From Candidatus Woesearchaeota archaeon (GTDB lineage: Archaea > Nanobdellota > Nanobdellia > Woesearchaeales > UBA11576): a DNA stretch of 39,785 nucleotides. Position 1 is the stretch's first letter. The number at the start of each line of letters is the position of its first letter. Under the pieces are notes generated by a model, which saw only the letters and a program-made list of their open reading frames with translations, did no database searches and was not told the DNA's origin. Shown here piece after piece: positions 1 to 7,171 of the stretch. Both the position numbers and the translations under genes were made by a program. The stretch covers positions 1 to 39,785 of the forward strand of contig JABJCP010000015.1 in NCBI GenBank assembly GCA_018668595.1, written 5' to 3'.

Positions 1-138
1 AATGTCAAAAGCCACAAATACAAACAACAAAAAACAGAAATATTCTTACGAATCATAGCATATAACATAGATCGATTAATAAGACTGGGAAAAACAGTAA
101 TTCTGATATTCATCAGAATTACAAGGATTTCATATTAG
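1..138 (+). CDS. 3' end of a transposase-like ORF (partial)
   Basis: Frame 1 is open from the window edge to a TAG at 136-138, giving 45 residues. The stretch KTEIFLRIIAYNIDRLIRL resembles the C-terminal helix of DDE transposases (the 'AYN..RL' tail). The upstream part lies outside the window, so the family cannot be fixed. A perfect 11-bp stem-loop lies inside its last codons. It could also be the tail of some other basic helical protein. The assignment rests on one short motif and is weak. Confidence 0.4.
   Translation, partial: NVKSHKYKQQKTEIFLRIIAYNIDRLIRLGKTVILIFIRITRISY
97..122. repeat. Perfect 11-bp stem-loop
   Basis: GTAATTCTGAT (97-107), loop ATTC (108-111), then ATCAGAATTAC (112-122), a perfect inverted repeat. 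It sits at the end of the transposase-like ORF and upstream of the 3' end of the convergent gene at 169. It may be an element-end structure or a transcription-ending hairpin. Confidence 0.75.
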
Positions 139-168
139 CCTATACTGGTGTGGTAAAATCCTCTCCTA

Positions 169-1014
169 TTATAATATCTGAGAAATGCTTTCTAAGGTCT
201 TAATTCTCTTATCTGCGTCAATAGAGCTGGAATAAAGATTCCAAAATACTTTTTCTAACCACTCAACCCAGTCAGAATCTAGAAAATCATAATAAATAGT
301 TGTTTCTTTGCTAAGCTCTCCTTTTTTGTACTTTTCAGGATTCTTAACCTCCTTAAGCCTTGCAACTTTCGAATCAATAATAAAACCTCTGAGTGGATGA
401 TCGCAATGTCTTATTCCTATTTGTTTGCCTGTTTGTTCGCTAAGTCTCAAAATCTTGCGAATATTATTTAATGATGCGATATCAACCCTAGTTAATATTT
501 TAACTGAAACTCCTCTATCTACAATTTTTTTAAATGTTTCAAAAACTGCGTTTTTATTTTCGTGAAGATTAATCCAAGATAAATTTCCTGATAGTATTAA
601 GAGTTGATCATCAGTCTTGTTTAAAAACTGAATTAATTTTTGATTAGTTTGTTTTTCACCGTCGAGATCTTCAATAATCGCACTTCTCTTTTTTTGGTCG
701 AGGTGTTGATAAATATCTAATGGATTGAAGTCATACTTCTTTTTTCCTAATCGGATCTTTTCAAATAATGCTTCTTGGATTCTTGATGTGTGAATTGGAG
801 TTAATGCAGAACAGTATACTATTTTTAATGCTCCTCTAGTACCTTCTCTAAAAACTCTTGTTGAAATTGAACCATCTTCTTTTGATATTTGAGCTATGTA
901 TCGATCTGCAGTACGCCAATTATTTTGTAAGAACTTGGATATTTCATCAATTGTTCTAGGTTTTTTAACAACAAATTCGATAATTTTCTTTTTAGTTTTA
1001 GTGTCTAATACCAT
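169..1014 (-). CDS. Winged-helix regulator with PLD/TrmB-like sensor domain
   Basis: A 281-residue protein. Residues 1-60 look like a winged helix-turn-helix (KKIIEFVVKKPRTIDEISKF, then NWRTADRYIAQI). Residues about 135-265 have alternating strands and helices (LLILSGNLSW, VSVKILTRV, HCDHPLRGFIIDSKVARL) resembling the PLD-like C-terminal domain of TrmB-type regulators. The target and ligand are unknown. A TATA box at 1038-1046 lies about 28 nt from the ATG, so the transcript is probably leaderless and this start is well supported. It is divergent from the small gene at 1240. Confidence 0.7.
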   Translation of the reverse strand: MVLDTKTKKKIIEFVVKKPRTIDEISKFLQNNWRTADRYIAQISKEDGSISTRVFREGTRGALKIVYCSALTPIHTSRIQEALFEKIRLGKKKYDFNPLDIYQHLDQKKRSAIIEDLDGEKQTNQKLIQFLNKTDDQLLILSGNLSWINLHENKNAVFETFKKIVDRGVSVKILTRVDIASLNNIRKILRLSEQTGKQIGIRHCDHPLRGFIIDSKVARLKEVKNPEKYKKGELSKETTIYYDFLDSDWVEWLEKVFWNLYSSSIDADKRIKTLESISQIL

Positions 1015-1037
1015 ATCTGGTGTTTTGGGTCTGTTTT

Positions 1038-1046
1038 ATTTAAATA
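1038..1046 (-). promoter_or_regulatory. TATA box of the winged-helix regulator
   Basis: TATTTAAAT on the minus strand, centred 28 nt before the ATG at 1014. This spacing predicts transcription starting at the start codon (leaderless). Confidence 0.6.
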
Positions 1047-1131
1047 TTGCGAAAAATACAACTAGTAAGACATAAACTTGTCAGAAACATATAATAAGTG
1101 TACAAGTCTTTATACTTATTGTGCAAAGCTC

Positions 1132-1150
1132 TCAAATTTTTGTAATTTGA
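1132..1150 (+). repeat. 7-bp hairpin in the leader of the 1240 gene
   Basis: TCAAATT (1132-1138), TTTGT loop, AATTTGA (1144-1150), a perfect hairpin. It is followed by a T/A-rich stretch before the SD at 1229. It probably lies in the 5' leader of the small gene at 1240. Confidence 0.5.
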
Positions 1151-1239
1151 AATTAATATTTTTATTATTTTTATTTTTATTATTAATTACTTTTTTGAAT
1201 AGCTTTATGGCATTTAGCATTGGCTTTAGGAGGGGTAAA

Positions 1240-1467
1240 ATGACAATAAGACAATATCTAAATCTTTTGGAAAATGTAAAAAAAAGATATGGGTTATCAG
1301 AAATACAACTATTTGAATATAATGGGAAAATGAATCTTATTGTTGTTAGTAAGACAAACTGCAATCAAGCAAAAGTTGATAGTGTAATTAATGAATTACA
1401 TGAAGTGATGGACTCGGCACCTGATTATAGTATAAGTTTTAAGTATTTGCAAAGTATGGTTGTGTAA
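1240..1467 (+). CDS. Small protein of unknown function (75 aa)
   Basis: I do not recognise this protein. The ATG at 1240 has a strong SD (GGAGGGG, 1229-1235), so I place the start there. The frame is open back to a TTG at 1078 and would then add a hydrophobic segment (LIFLLFLFLLLITFLNSF). That segment is coded by low-complexity T/A sequence and may be untranslated leader, but a membrane-anchored 129-residue form cannot be excluded. The 75-residue form is soluble with an alternating helix/strand pattern, and contains LFEYNGKMNLIVVSK and a helix VDSVINELHEVM. Confidence 0.6.
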   Translation: MTIRQYLNLLENVKKRYGLSEIQLFEYNGKMNLIVVSKTNCNQAKVDSVINELHEVMDSAPDYSISFKYLQSMVV

Positions 1468-1556
1468 TTTATTTGTTTTCTGAATGATATAAATATTTAT
1501 ATTATGCCGATTTTAATATTATTGTTGTTAAAATATATTGTTGGGGGGTTTTGTAG

Positions 1557-2240
1557 ATGGATTATAATCAAATAATAATTAATACAGTTGATTTTGTAAA
1601 ACAAACATTGTCTGGTGCAGAAGGCGGACATGATTGGTGGCATATTCAGAGAGTTTGGAATGTATCAAAAGAAATTGCGCAAAAAGAAATAGAAAATAAT
1701 TCGGTTAATGAGTATTTTAAATTAGATTTAATTGTTGTAGAATTAGGTGCATTACTTCACGACATTGCTGACTCAAAATTTCATGATGGTGATGAAACTG
1801 TTGGGCCAAAAATTGCGAAAGAATATTTGAGTTCTGTTGGTGTTTCAGAATATGTGCTTGATCATGTTGAAAATATAATAACAAATATTTCGTTTAAAGG
1901 CGGAAAACATGTTCAAAATTTTAAATCTATAGAACTCGATATTGTTCAAGACGCAGATAGACTAGATGCGATGGGGGCAATAGGGATTGCAAGAACATTT
2001 AACTATGGAGGACATAAAGGAAGAGCAATTTATAATCCTGATATTTTGCCTAATTTGAATATGTCTAAAGAAGAATATAAAAAAAGTGATGCTCCGACAG
2101 TAAATCATTTTTATGAAAAATTGTTTTTATTAAAAGATAGAATGAATACAGAATCTGGTCGACAAATGGCAGAACAAAGACATAAATTTATGGAAAATTA
2201 TTTGGATGCGTTCTATAAGGAATGGAATGGAGAGATTTAA
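1557..2240 (+). CDS. HD-domain metal-dependent phosphohydrolase
   Basis: A 227-residue HD-superfamily protein of the YpgQ/YedJ-like type. The metal ligands are visible: H25 and H29 in GGHDWWHI, H68-D69 in LLHDIAD, and D132/D134 in QDADRLDAMGAIG. The family hydrolyses phosphate esters of nucleotides and related compounds; the substrate here is not predictable. The start is the ATG after a G-rich stretch (GGGGGG, 1541-1546). A TATA-like GATATAAATATTTATA lies near 1487-1502. It converges on the minus-strand gene ending at 2295. Confidence 0.85.
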   Translation: MDYNQIIINTVDFVKQTLSGAEGGHDWWHIQRVWNVSKEIAQKEIENNSVNEYFKLDLIVVELGALLHDIADSKFHDGDETVGPKIAKEYLSSVGVSEYVLDHVENIITNISFKGGKHVQNFKSIELDIVQDADRLDAMGAIGIARTFNYGGHKGRAIYNPDILPNLNMSKEEYKKSDAPTVNHFYEKLFLLKDRMNTESGRQMAEQRHKFMENYLDAFYKEWNGEI

Positions 2241-2294
2241 AAATTATTTGAAAATAGCAAACAAAATTAATTTAAACTTATTTTTTTTGATTTT

Positions 2295-2948
2295 TTATGG
2301 ATTTCCAAAAACAGTTCCTAATGTCATTTCTTCTAGAAATCTTGGAATAATAACGGGTGGTTGCATTATTTTGCATCTTCTTCCTGCTCGACTCATAGCA
2401 AGATAAACTCTTTCATCTTTACACAATTGTTTTGGAATTTCAAAAAGATCTTTTGTTTTTGCATAAAGAAGTTCATGAGCTCTTCTAACTTCTTTATGAT
2501 TAGCAGGAGTAGTTTTATAAAAATTAGAATCCAATTCTGTAATATCGAACAAAACTCCTGTTAAAAATGAATCTATTTTGAATTGATTGAAATATTCTGA
2601 TTCTTCACTAACTCTGATTCCGTATATTATTTCAATTTTTTCTATAGATGTTAAAATTAATTTGTCTTCATTATTCTCATCTTTTTCGTACTTTGGTTCT
2701 GCAAGAAGAACAATTTCAAGAGGAGTTCCATCAGGTAAATCAATTTCTGAATAATCCAGAAATAAAGCATCAGTTCCCTCGACTAGTTTGTTAGAATGAT
2801 CTTTTAATAAATATGGTCCATATTTATTGTTTTCGATTGTTTTGTTCTTGTATTTTTTAGTGTTAACTTTACTAATTATACTTTTGTTAATACTTGCACT
2901 ACATAAAATAGCTTTTAGATTGTTGTTTAATTTAATTTCAGATCTCAT
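2295..2948 (-). CDS. Conserved-looking protein of unknown function (217 aa)
   Basis: No family recognised. The protein is soluble, with an N-terminal strand-rich part (residues 1-120, including GTDALFLDYSEIDLPDGTPL and LEIVLLAEPKYE) and a helical C-terminal part (EVRRAHELLYAKTKDLFEI, then MSRAGRRCKIMQPPVIIPRF). A TATA box on the minus strand at 2971-2980 lies 28 nt from the ATG, supporting a leaderless start at 2948. Codon use is like that of the neighbours. Confidence 0.65.
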   Translation of the reverse strand: MRSEIKLNNNLKAILCSASINKSIISKVNTKKYKNKTIENNKYGPYLLKDHSNKLVEGTDALFLDYSEIDLPDGTPLEIVLLAEPKYEKDENNEDKLILTSIEKIEIIYGIRVSEESEYFNQFKIDSFLTGVLFDITELDSNFYKTTPANHKEVRRAHELLYAKTKDLFEIPKQLCKDERVYLAMSRAGRRCKIMQPPVIIPRFLEEMTLGTVFGNP

Positions 2949-2970
2949 TTTATAGAACGTAACAACTAGC

Positions 2971-2980
2971 TATTTATTAA
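2971..2980 (-). promoter_or_regulatory. TATA box of the 217-aa protein gene
   Basis: TTAATAAATA on the minus strand, 28 nt before the ATG at 2948. It predicts a leaderless transcript. Confidence 0.5.
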
Positions 2981-3021
2981 TCTTTGTTGTCTCTAATTTA
3001 GGATGGCAAAATCGTATTTGG

Positions 3022-3981
3022 TTAAGGACTTTCTCCAAGATATCTCACAAGACGCGTTATATCAATTAGATGCGAGAGCATTCCTTTAAACTTGCCTGAA
3101 ATTTCTGAATTTACAATGTTTCTGTGACTTATGAAATATTTATCGCACTCTATTGCTAAGGATTTTCTTTTTAGGCATACATCATCTGCACCTATTTTAT
3201 CTTGCTTGTAAAAGGACGTCATAGACTCAACATAATAAGAATATACTTTTTCAATTAAACTTTTTAATTGAGCTTGGCTGATACTTTTAGGACTTTCACC
3301 GATGTGTCTTGCAACTCGCTTTACTTCATCACCTATCTTTTCTAAGTGAACAGTAACTTGCCAATATGACAGAGTTTCTAATTTTGTGAGATCTAATGAA
3401 GTCATTACATCGGGATTTGTGAATGCAGACTTGAGAATTTTGAAAACTAAGTATGAAAGACGATTAATATCTTCATCACGTTCAATAATAATTTCATGAA
3501 TGCTTTCTCCACCGAGCATGTTTTTGACATCTAGTATCATAGATCTTATTATATTATCCATTCGTCTAATTAAATCTTTAATCGAAATATCATATACATC
3601 CAAAAAACTTCTCGCAACAACTTTTGATGAACTTTCTTCAACAATTTCTAATGCAGGTAAAATATATATTAATTTTCTAATATCTTTTATGTTTTTGTTT
3701 AGACTTTGACCCTTAATAATAAATCTGTGAAAATCAGTTAGATACGTAGATACAATTTCTCTATATATTGTGTGGGGTTTTTTCCCATCTATATTTATCA
3801 CAACTTCTCTACGTTCTTTTTCTTGCTTTTTTGCTTCTTTAGCAATTAAAAGCTCATTTTGGGGAGTTTCGTTGATATACAATAAATCACCCTTTTTTAG
3901 GGTGTTTCGATCGATCCAATCTTTCGGGAGGGCTATAGTGTATGAAGATAACCCTGATTTGACTAATTTTCGAATTTGCAT
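3022..3981 (-). CDS. AbrB/SpoVT-PhoU fusion regulator
   Basis: 319 residues from the chosen start. The N-terminus (MQIRKLVKSGLSSYTIALPK, then DWIDRNTLKKGDLLYI) is a swapped-hairpin AbrB-type DNA-binding domain. Residues about 100-315 are helical and match the PhoU domain pattern (IEDIxRLxYLVFKILKSA-like helices, LEKIGDEVKRVARHIG). This fusion is common in archaea and is thought to link phosphate status to gene control. A TATA box at 4004-4015 lies 28 nt before the ATG at 3981, so I choose this leaderless start. The longer frame to 4029 begins upstream of the TATA box and is rejected. Confidence 0.8.
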   Translation of the reverse strand: MQIRKLVKSGLSSYTIALPKDWIDRNTLKKGDLLYINETPQNELLIAKEAKKQEKERREVVINIDGKKPHTIYREIVSTYLTDFHRFIIKGQSLNKNIKDIRKLIYILPALEIVEESSSKVVARSFLDVYDISIKDLIRRMDNIIRSMILDVKNMLGGESIHEIIIERDEDINRLSYLVFKILKSAFTNPDVMTSLDLTKLETLSYWQVTVHLEKIGDEVKRVARHIGESPKSISQAQLKSLIEKVYSYYVESMTSFYKQDKIGADDVCLKRKSLAIECDKYFISHRNIVNSEISGKFKGMLSHLIDITRLVRYLGESP

Positions 3982-4003
3982 GGTAGTATATATTGTGTAG
4001 TAC

Positions 4004-4015
4004 ATATTTATAAAT
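4004..4015 (-). promoter_or_regulatory. TATA box of the AbrB-PhoU gene
   Basis: ATTTATAAATAT on the minus strand, centred 28 nt from the ATG at 3981. Between it and the start lies the palindrome TGTACTACA-like TGTAGTACA (plus strand, near 3995-4003), a possible autoregulatory operator. Confidence 0.6.
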
Positions 4016-4131
4016 CTTTGTATGTTCAAAACGTGTTTTATATTCTAAATATACATCACACATATATTCTCCTGCGCCTCTATAATAATTGAGATGATAA
4101 ACTGAGTAATCACTCTCGCAATTATTTTTTA

Positions 4132-4164
4132 AAAATTGGATTAAAATTGGATTAAAATTGGATT
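4132..4164. repeat. Three tandem 11-bp repeats AAAATTGGATT
   Basis: Exact copies at 4132-4142, 4143-4153 and 4154-4164, in the leader of the small gene at 4205. The role is unknown. It may be slippage or a protein-binding array. Confidence 0.85.
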
Positions 4165-4204
4165 AAATTTTTTAAAATGTTTCGAACTGGAGATGTGAAT
4201 CAAA

Positions 4205-4411
4205 ATGAAAAATCTAACAATGGAAACTTTAACCATAATCAGTATGCCTGTGAATGATTTAACTCTTGATGTTGTTGTAGATGTTGAGCTCGCAAAAAAA
4301 TTTAAACAAGTTAAGGATAGTTATTATAAAGAACTAACTGATTATGATAAATTAGGTTTTAGTATGTTTGATTACTTGAGCGAGTTAGGATCTGAAGTAC
4401 TTTTCACCTAA
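4205..4411 (+). CDS. Small protein of unknown function (68 aa)
   Basis: Not recognised. A short acidic protein with a strand-like N-terminus (LTIISMPVNDLTLDVVVDV) and a helical middle (ELAKKFKQVKDSYYKELTDY). The SD is moderate: GGAGATG, 4190-4196, 8 nt before the ATG. The coding frame is plausible in codon use, but there is no homology I can name. It stands alone upstream of the gene-free leader of the ubiquitin-like operon. Confidence 0.5.
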   Translation: MKNLTMETLTIISMPVNDLTLDVVVDVELAKKFKQVKDSYYKELTDYDKLGFSMFDYLSELGSEVLFT

Positions 4412-4878
4412 CTGCTGAAAAAAAATTATTTAGCAGAAACTTAATGAAACATAATTTAGAAATGTAAATTAATTAACCAGTTCAACTATTATACTCTATG
4501 AGGGAAAAAAAGTTATTATAATCATACAAAACAAAAAAAATCCACAAAAACATTTAATAGAAAAATAGCAAACACTCATACTCATCAAGTATTGGTTGAC
4601 TGAATAGTTGGCTAAAGTTTGGTAGCTCTAATAGATTATAAGAGATCAGAAAAGCAAAGTGCAGCGTGAGCTTTACTTTAGGGCGAGAATAGACAAAGGT
4701 TAGAGTTTTAGAATAGACATATTTAGCGTGAGCTCTACTTGGCTAAGTAAAGGGGTGAATAAAAACTAGCGTGAGCTCTATCTTGAATTTTGCGCTAGAA
4801 AGAATCAATGTAGACAAACAAAACCAAATAACAAAAAAATAATTCAGCTGGCGGGCTCAAAGCGCGGAGGGAAATAAA
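4412..4878 (+). promoter_or_regulatory. Gene-free leader of the ubiquitin-like operon
   Basis: These 467 nt hold no credible ORF. The 3' half is more GC-rich than other intergenic DNA and carries three AGCGTGAGCT repeats (listed separately), two GAATAGACA copies (4687 and 4711) and short hairpins: TACTT-GGCT-AAGTA at 4736-4749, and CTAGCG/CGCTAG at 4766-4771 with 4793-4798. The leader ends in the SD GGAGGG (4866-4871) of the first operon gene. It probably contains the operon promoter and either operators or a structured RNA leader. Confidence 0.5.
4663..4784 (+). repeat. Three copies of AGCGTGAGCTYTAYYTT
   Basis: Copies begin at 4663 (AGCGTGAGCTTTACTTT), 4725 (AGCGTGAGCTCTACTT) and 4768 (AGCGTGAGCTCTATCTT). 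Copies 2 and 3 contain the palindrome GAGCTC. Spacing is 62 and 43 nt, so this is not a CRISPR. Copy 3 lies inside the CTAGCG/CGCTAG inverted repeat and copy 1 between AAAGT and ACTTT, so the repeats may form successive hairpins in RNA. Confidence 0.8.
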
Positions 4879-5412
4879 ATGGGAAGTTACGACTCGTATG
4901 AGAGCGACACTCCGAGACCAAGTTTTACAAGTAGAGTTTCGGATGATTCAGGTAGTTCTAGTGGAAATTCAAATCCAGAAATTACCTCAGTACCACAATC
5001 TGATGGAGGATCTAGTCCTGTGAATCCAGATTATGATGGATCATTACCAACACTTGTAGCACTTGGAGGGGGACTAACACCGTCTAGGATTGTAAAAAAG
5101 ATTCCTGATGAGATAAAAGAAGGAAAACTGATTCAAGTTGTTAAATATTTGATCAACGAGGAAGTATTATCGACTGAAGATGATGTAACAGTTGCAGAAG
5201 CAGTAAAGCAAAGAATGGATCGCGCAGATTATAGAGCGATTATTAACGCATTTCACAACTACCACAACGATAAATTAAGAACAGATGATCTAAGTTCTTA
5301 TCTGCAACGAAAAGAAAGACAAACAGAAGAAGGAACCACCTACATAAACTTTTGTGATATTGCAATTGTATCTCACGACGAAGGTGGAAAAGGTCTTGAA
5401 GAAAAACTATAA
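4879..5412 (+). CDS. Candidate ubiquitin-like modifier precursor
   Basis: 177 residues and first gene of the operon, with a strong SD (GGAGGG, 12 nt gap to ATG end-to-start about 7). Residues 1-65 are Ser/Gly/Asp/Pro-rich and probably disordered. Residues 68-150 are mostly helical. The C-terminus is a strand (TYINFCDIAIV) followed by SHDEGG (G169-G170) and a seven-residue tail KGLEEKL. A di-glycine after a last strand, plus a short tail removable by the JAMM peptidase two genes downstream, is how ubiquitin-like precursors are built. Position fits too: Ubl, E2, JAMM, E1 is the order of bacterial Bil operons. A beta-grasp fold is not evident from the sequence, so the role is inferred from context. 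It might instead be a scaffold or substrate. Confidence 0.5.
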   Translation: MGSYDSYESDTPRPSFTSRVSDDSGSSSGNSNPEITSVPQSDGGSSPVNPDYDGSLPTLVALGGGLTPSRIVKKIPDEIKEGKLIQVVKYLINEEVLSTEDDVTVAEAVKQRMDRADYRAIINAFHNYHNDKLRTDDLSSYLQRKERQTEEGTTYINFCDIAIVSHDEGGKGLEEKL

Positions 5413-5441
5413 TTTTTTTTAATTTTTTTTAATTTTTTAGT
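5413..5441 (+). terminator. Poly-T tract after the candidate modifier gene
   Basis: Runs of T8-T9 (TTTTTTTTAATTTTTTTTAA region) follow the stop codon directly. In archaea such T tracts end or reduce transcription. It may make the first gene more abundant than the downstream enzymes, as expected for a modifier protein. Confidence 0.5.
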
Positions 5442-5509
5442 TTTAAAATTAAATTTGCAAACGCTCGATAATAAATAAAATTAATTAAGTAAAATAACCG
5501 AGGGAAAAA

Positions 5510-7135
5510 ATGAACTTACCACAACCTTATATTTTCAAACTCGATACGCCTTTGATCTACTTTGGAGGCTCACTTTATCAAGCAAATAATAAAACAGAAC
5601 AAACACAAAATTTTATTAGTATTAATGATCAAAAATATTCAATTGAAAAAATAAGTTCTCCATCAGAATTAGAAGAACTGTATTATGCTCACAATCTTGA
5701 CTCAATAGATCAATTCAAAGAGCAATTTATTCAAGAAACTTTAAATCGAGAATATGTGTCTCGTGATGAAGTATCAAGAAGATTTAGTCAAAATAATGTT
5801 TTGTCTGTAATTATTAATGAAATTTTACCTGTAATTACTGCAATTAGATTCGAATCACAAATTGATGCTGCAATAGAGGATGATGATGTTGTTCCTGCAA
5901 GTGTTGCAGATGAATCAAATTCTCGTGGGTCAAGAAGAAGATCAAGACCAAGATCAAGAAATTCATTGTCTGCAAATAGATCTCAAAGTGATTCTAATTT
6001 AAGAGAAATACTAGATGATTTAGATTCAGCAGCTACACGTAATGGTAGTAATAGAACAAATAATAATCGTGATGAACAAACTCTTAGAGAAGCTCAAAAT
6101 ATATCAAGAGATTTGATAAATCGAATCGAACAAGAATATTCTCAATACAGTAGAGCTAGACGAAATTCAAGAAGCACTGTTGTTGATTCGCAAATAGATT
6201 CTTTGTTAGGATTGCGAGATGCACCAGTAGATAGATCAATTCTAAAAACTCACTTAATGCCGGGAATAAATTTTTTGAAATTAGATAATGGATTATACGA
6301 ACTTTTGAATTATGGAGAATATTTAGAAATATTTAAGGAAAAAATGGATCCTATATTTTATAGAGATGCTCGACGAATAAGTAGTAAAGAACTTCCTGAA
6401 ACAGTAAATGAATTTATTGGTAAAAATATAAATCATATTCAACATAAAATAAGAAGTAGAATAAAAAATAAATTAAGAGGAATGATACTTAATATGGATG
6501 GTAATTATCAAATTCCAATTTATGTAGAGGAACAAGATCAATTACAATCAAAATATAATAAGCTAACAGAGCGTAAAGTCAAAATAGAAGCTGTTCAAGA
6601 TAGTGAGTTTCAAACAAGACAATTAGCTGAAATTGCAGAAGAGAGAAATAAGTTAGAACGATTAGCTCAACTGAGTTCCTACGAGAAAAATGGTGCAGGG
6701 TTTAAATCTGAAAGTAATGGATATTGGGCGTATATTACAACACCTCCTTATGTTTTGAAAAGCCCTCACACGGGAGATTATTTTAAATTTGGATCTGCGA
6801 AAGTAGGGGTTTTCATTTCGGATAATGGTTATGGTGACGGACAAGTTAGTGTTGGAAATCCTCATATACTGAATAAATATGCGCATCCTTTTTTGTCAGG
6901 AAATACTACAAATCAAACTCTATGTATGGGGAATTATAATAAAGATGATGCAAGAAGACTGAATCCGGGACAATGTGCACTAACACTTCTTACTAAAGCT
7001 AAAGAAACTCTTATGATGGGATATAGAACAGGCAGTAACCCTTACAAACGACTAAACGCAACTAGTTTTCCACGTAAAGTAATTTCAGAAGCAAAAATGC
7101 GACAAGAAGGATTAGTATGTTTAAATGTATTTTAA
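5510..7135 (+). CDS. E2 ubiquitin-conjugating-like protein
   Basis: 541 residues. The C-terminal ~150 residues look like an E2 (UBC-fold) core: strands YWAYITTPPYVL and KVGVFISDNGY, then HPF (H459-P460), then LCMG with candidate catalytic Cys C472. The 13-residue His-Cys spacing recalls the HPN...C of E2 enzymes, and a following helix (NPGQCALTLLTKAKETLMMGY) fits. Residues 1-110 form a separate domain, residues ~115-215 are a Ser/Arg/Asn-rich linker, and ~320-385 are coiled-coil-like. The SD is GAGGG before the ATG. The protein is much longer than a minimal E2 (~150 residues). The E2 call is supported by the JAMM and E1 neighbours. No other function fits better. Confidence 0.65.
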   Translation: MNLPQPYIFKLDTPLIYFGGSLYQANNKTEQTQNFISINDQKYSIEKISSPSELEELYYAHNLDSIDQFKEQFIQETLNREYVSRDEVSRRFSQNNVLSVIINEILPVITAIRFESQIDAAIEDDDVVPASVADESNSRGSRRRSRPRSRNSLSANRSQSDSNLREILDDLDSAATRNGSNRTNNNRDEQTLREAQNISRDLINRIEQEYSQYSRARRNSRSTVVDSQIDSLLGLRDAPVDRSILKTHLMPGINFLKLDNGLYELLNYGEYLEIFKEKMDPIFYRDARRISSKELPETVNEFIGKNINHIQHKIRSRIKNKLRGMILNMDGNYQIPIYVEEQDQLQSKYNKLTERKVKIEAVQDSEFQTRQLAEIAEERNKLERLAQLSSYEKNGAGFKSESNGYWAYITTPPYVLKSPHTGDYFKFGSAKVGVFISDNGYGDGQVSVGNPHILNKYAHPFLSGNTTNQTLCMGNYNKDDARRLNPGQCALTLLTKAKETLMMGYRTGSNPYKRLNATSFPRKVISEAKMRQEGLVCLNVF

Positions 7136-7171
7136 CAAATAATGAATATGAATTAATTATGGGTGAAATAA

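Noticed and set aside
2206-2406. Plus-strand ORF overlapping the end of the HD gene and the 2295 gene
   Set aside because: It overlaps two well-supported genes, has no SD, and its composition is that of a shadow frame.
3982-4029. N-terminal extension of the AbrB-PhoU ORF
   Set aside because: It would begin upstream of the TATA box; the ATG at 3981 fits the promoter.
4663-4784. CRISPR-like array
   Set aside because: Only three copies with unequal spacing (62 and 43 nt) and no cas genes.
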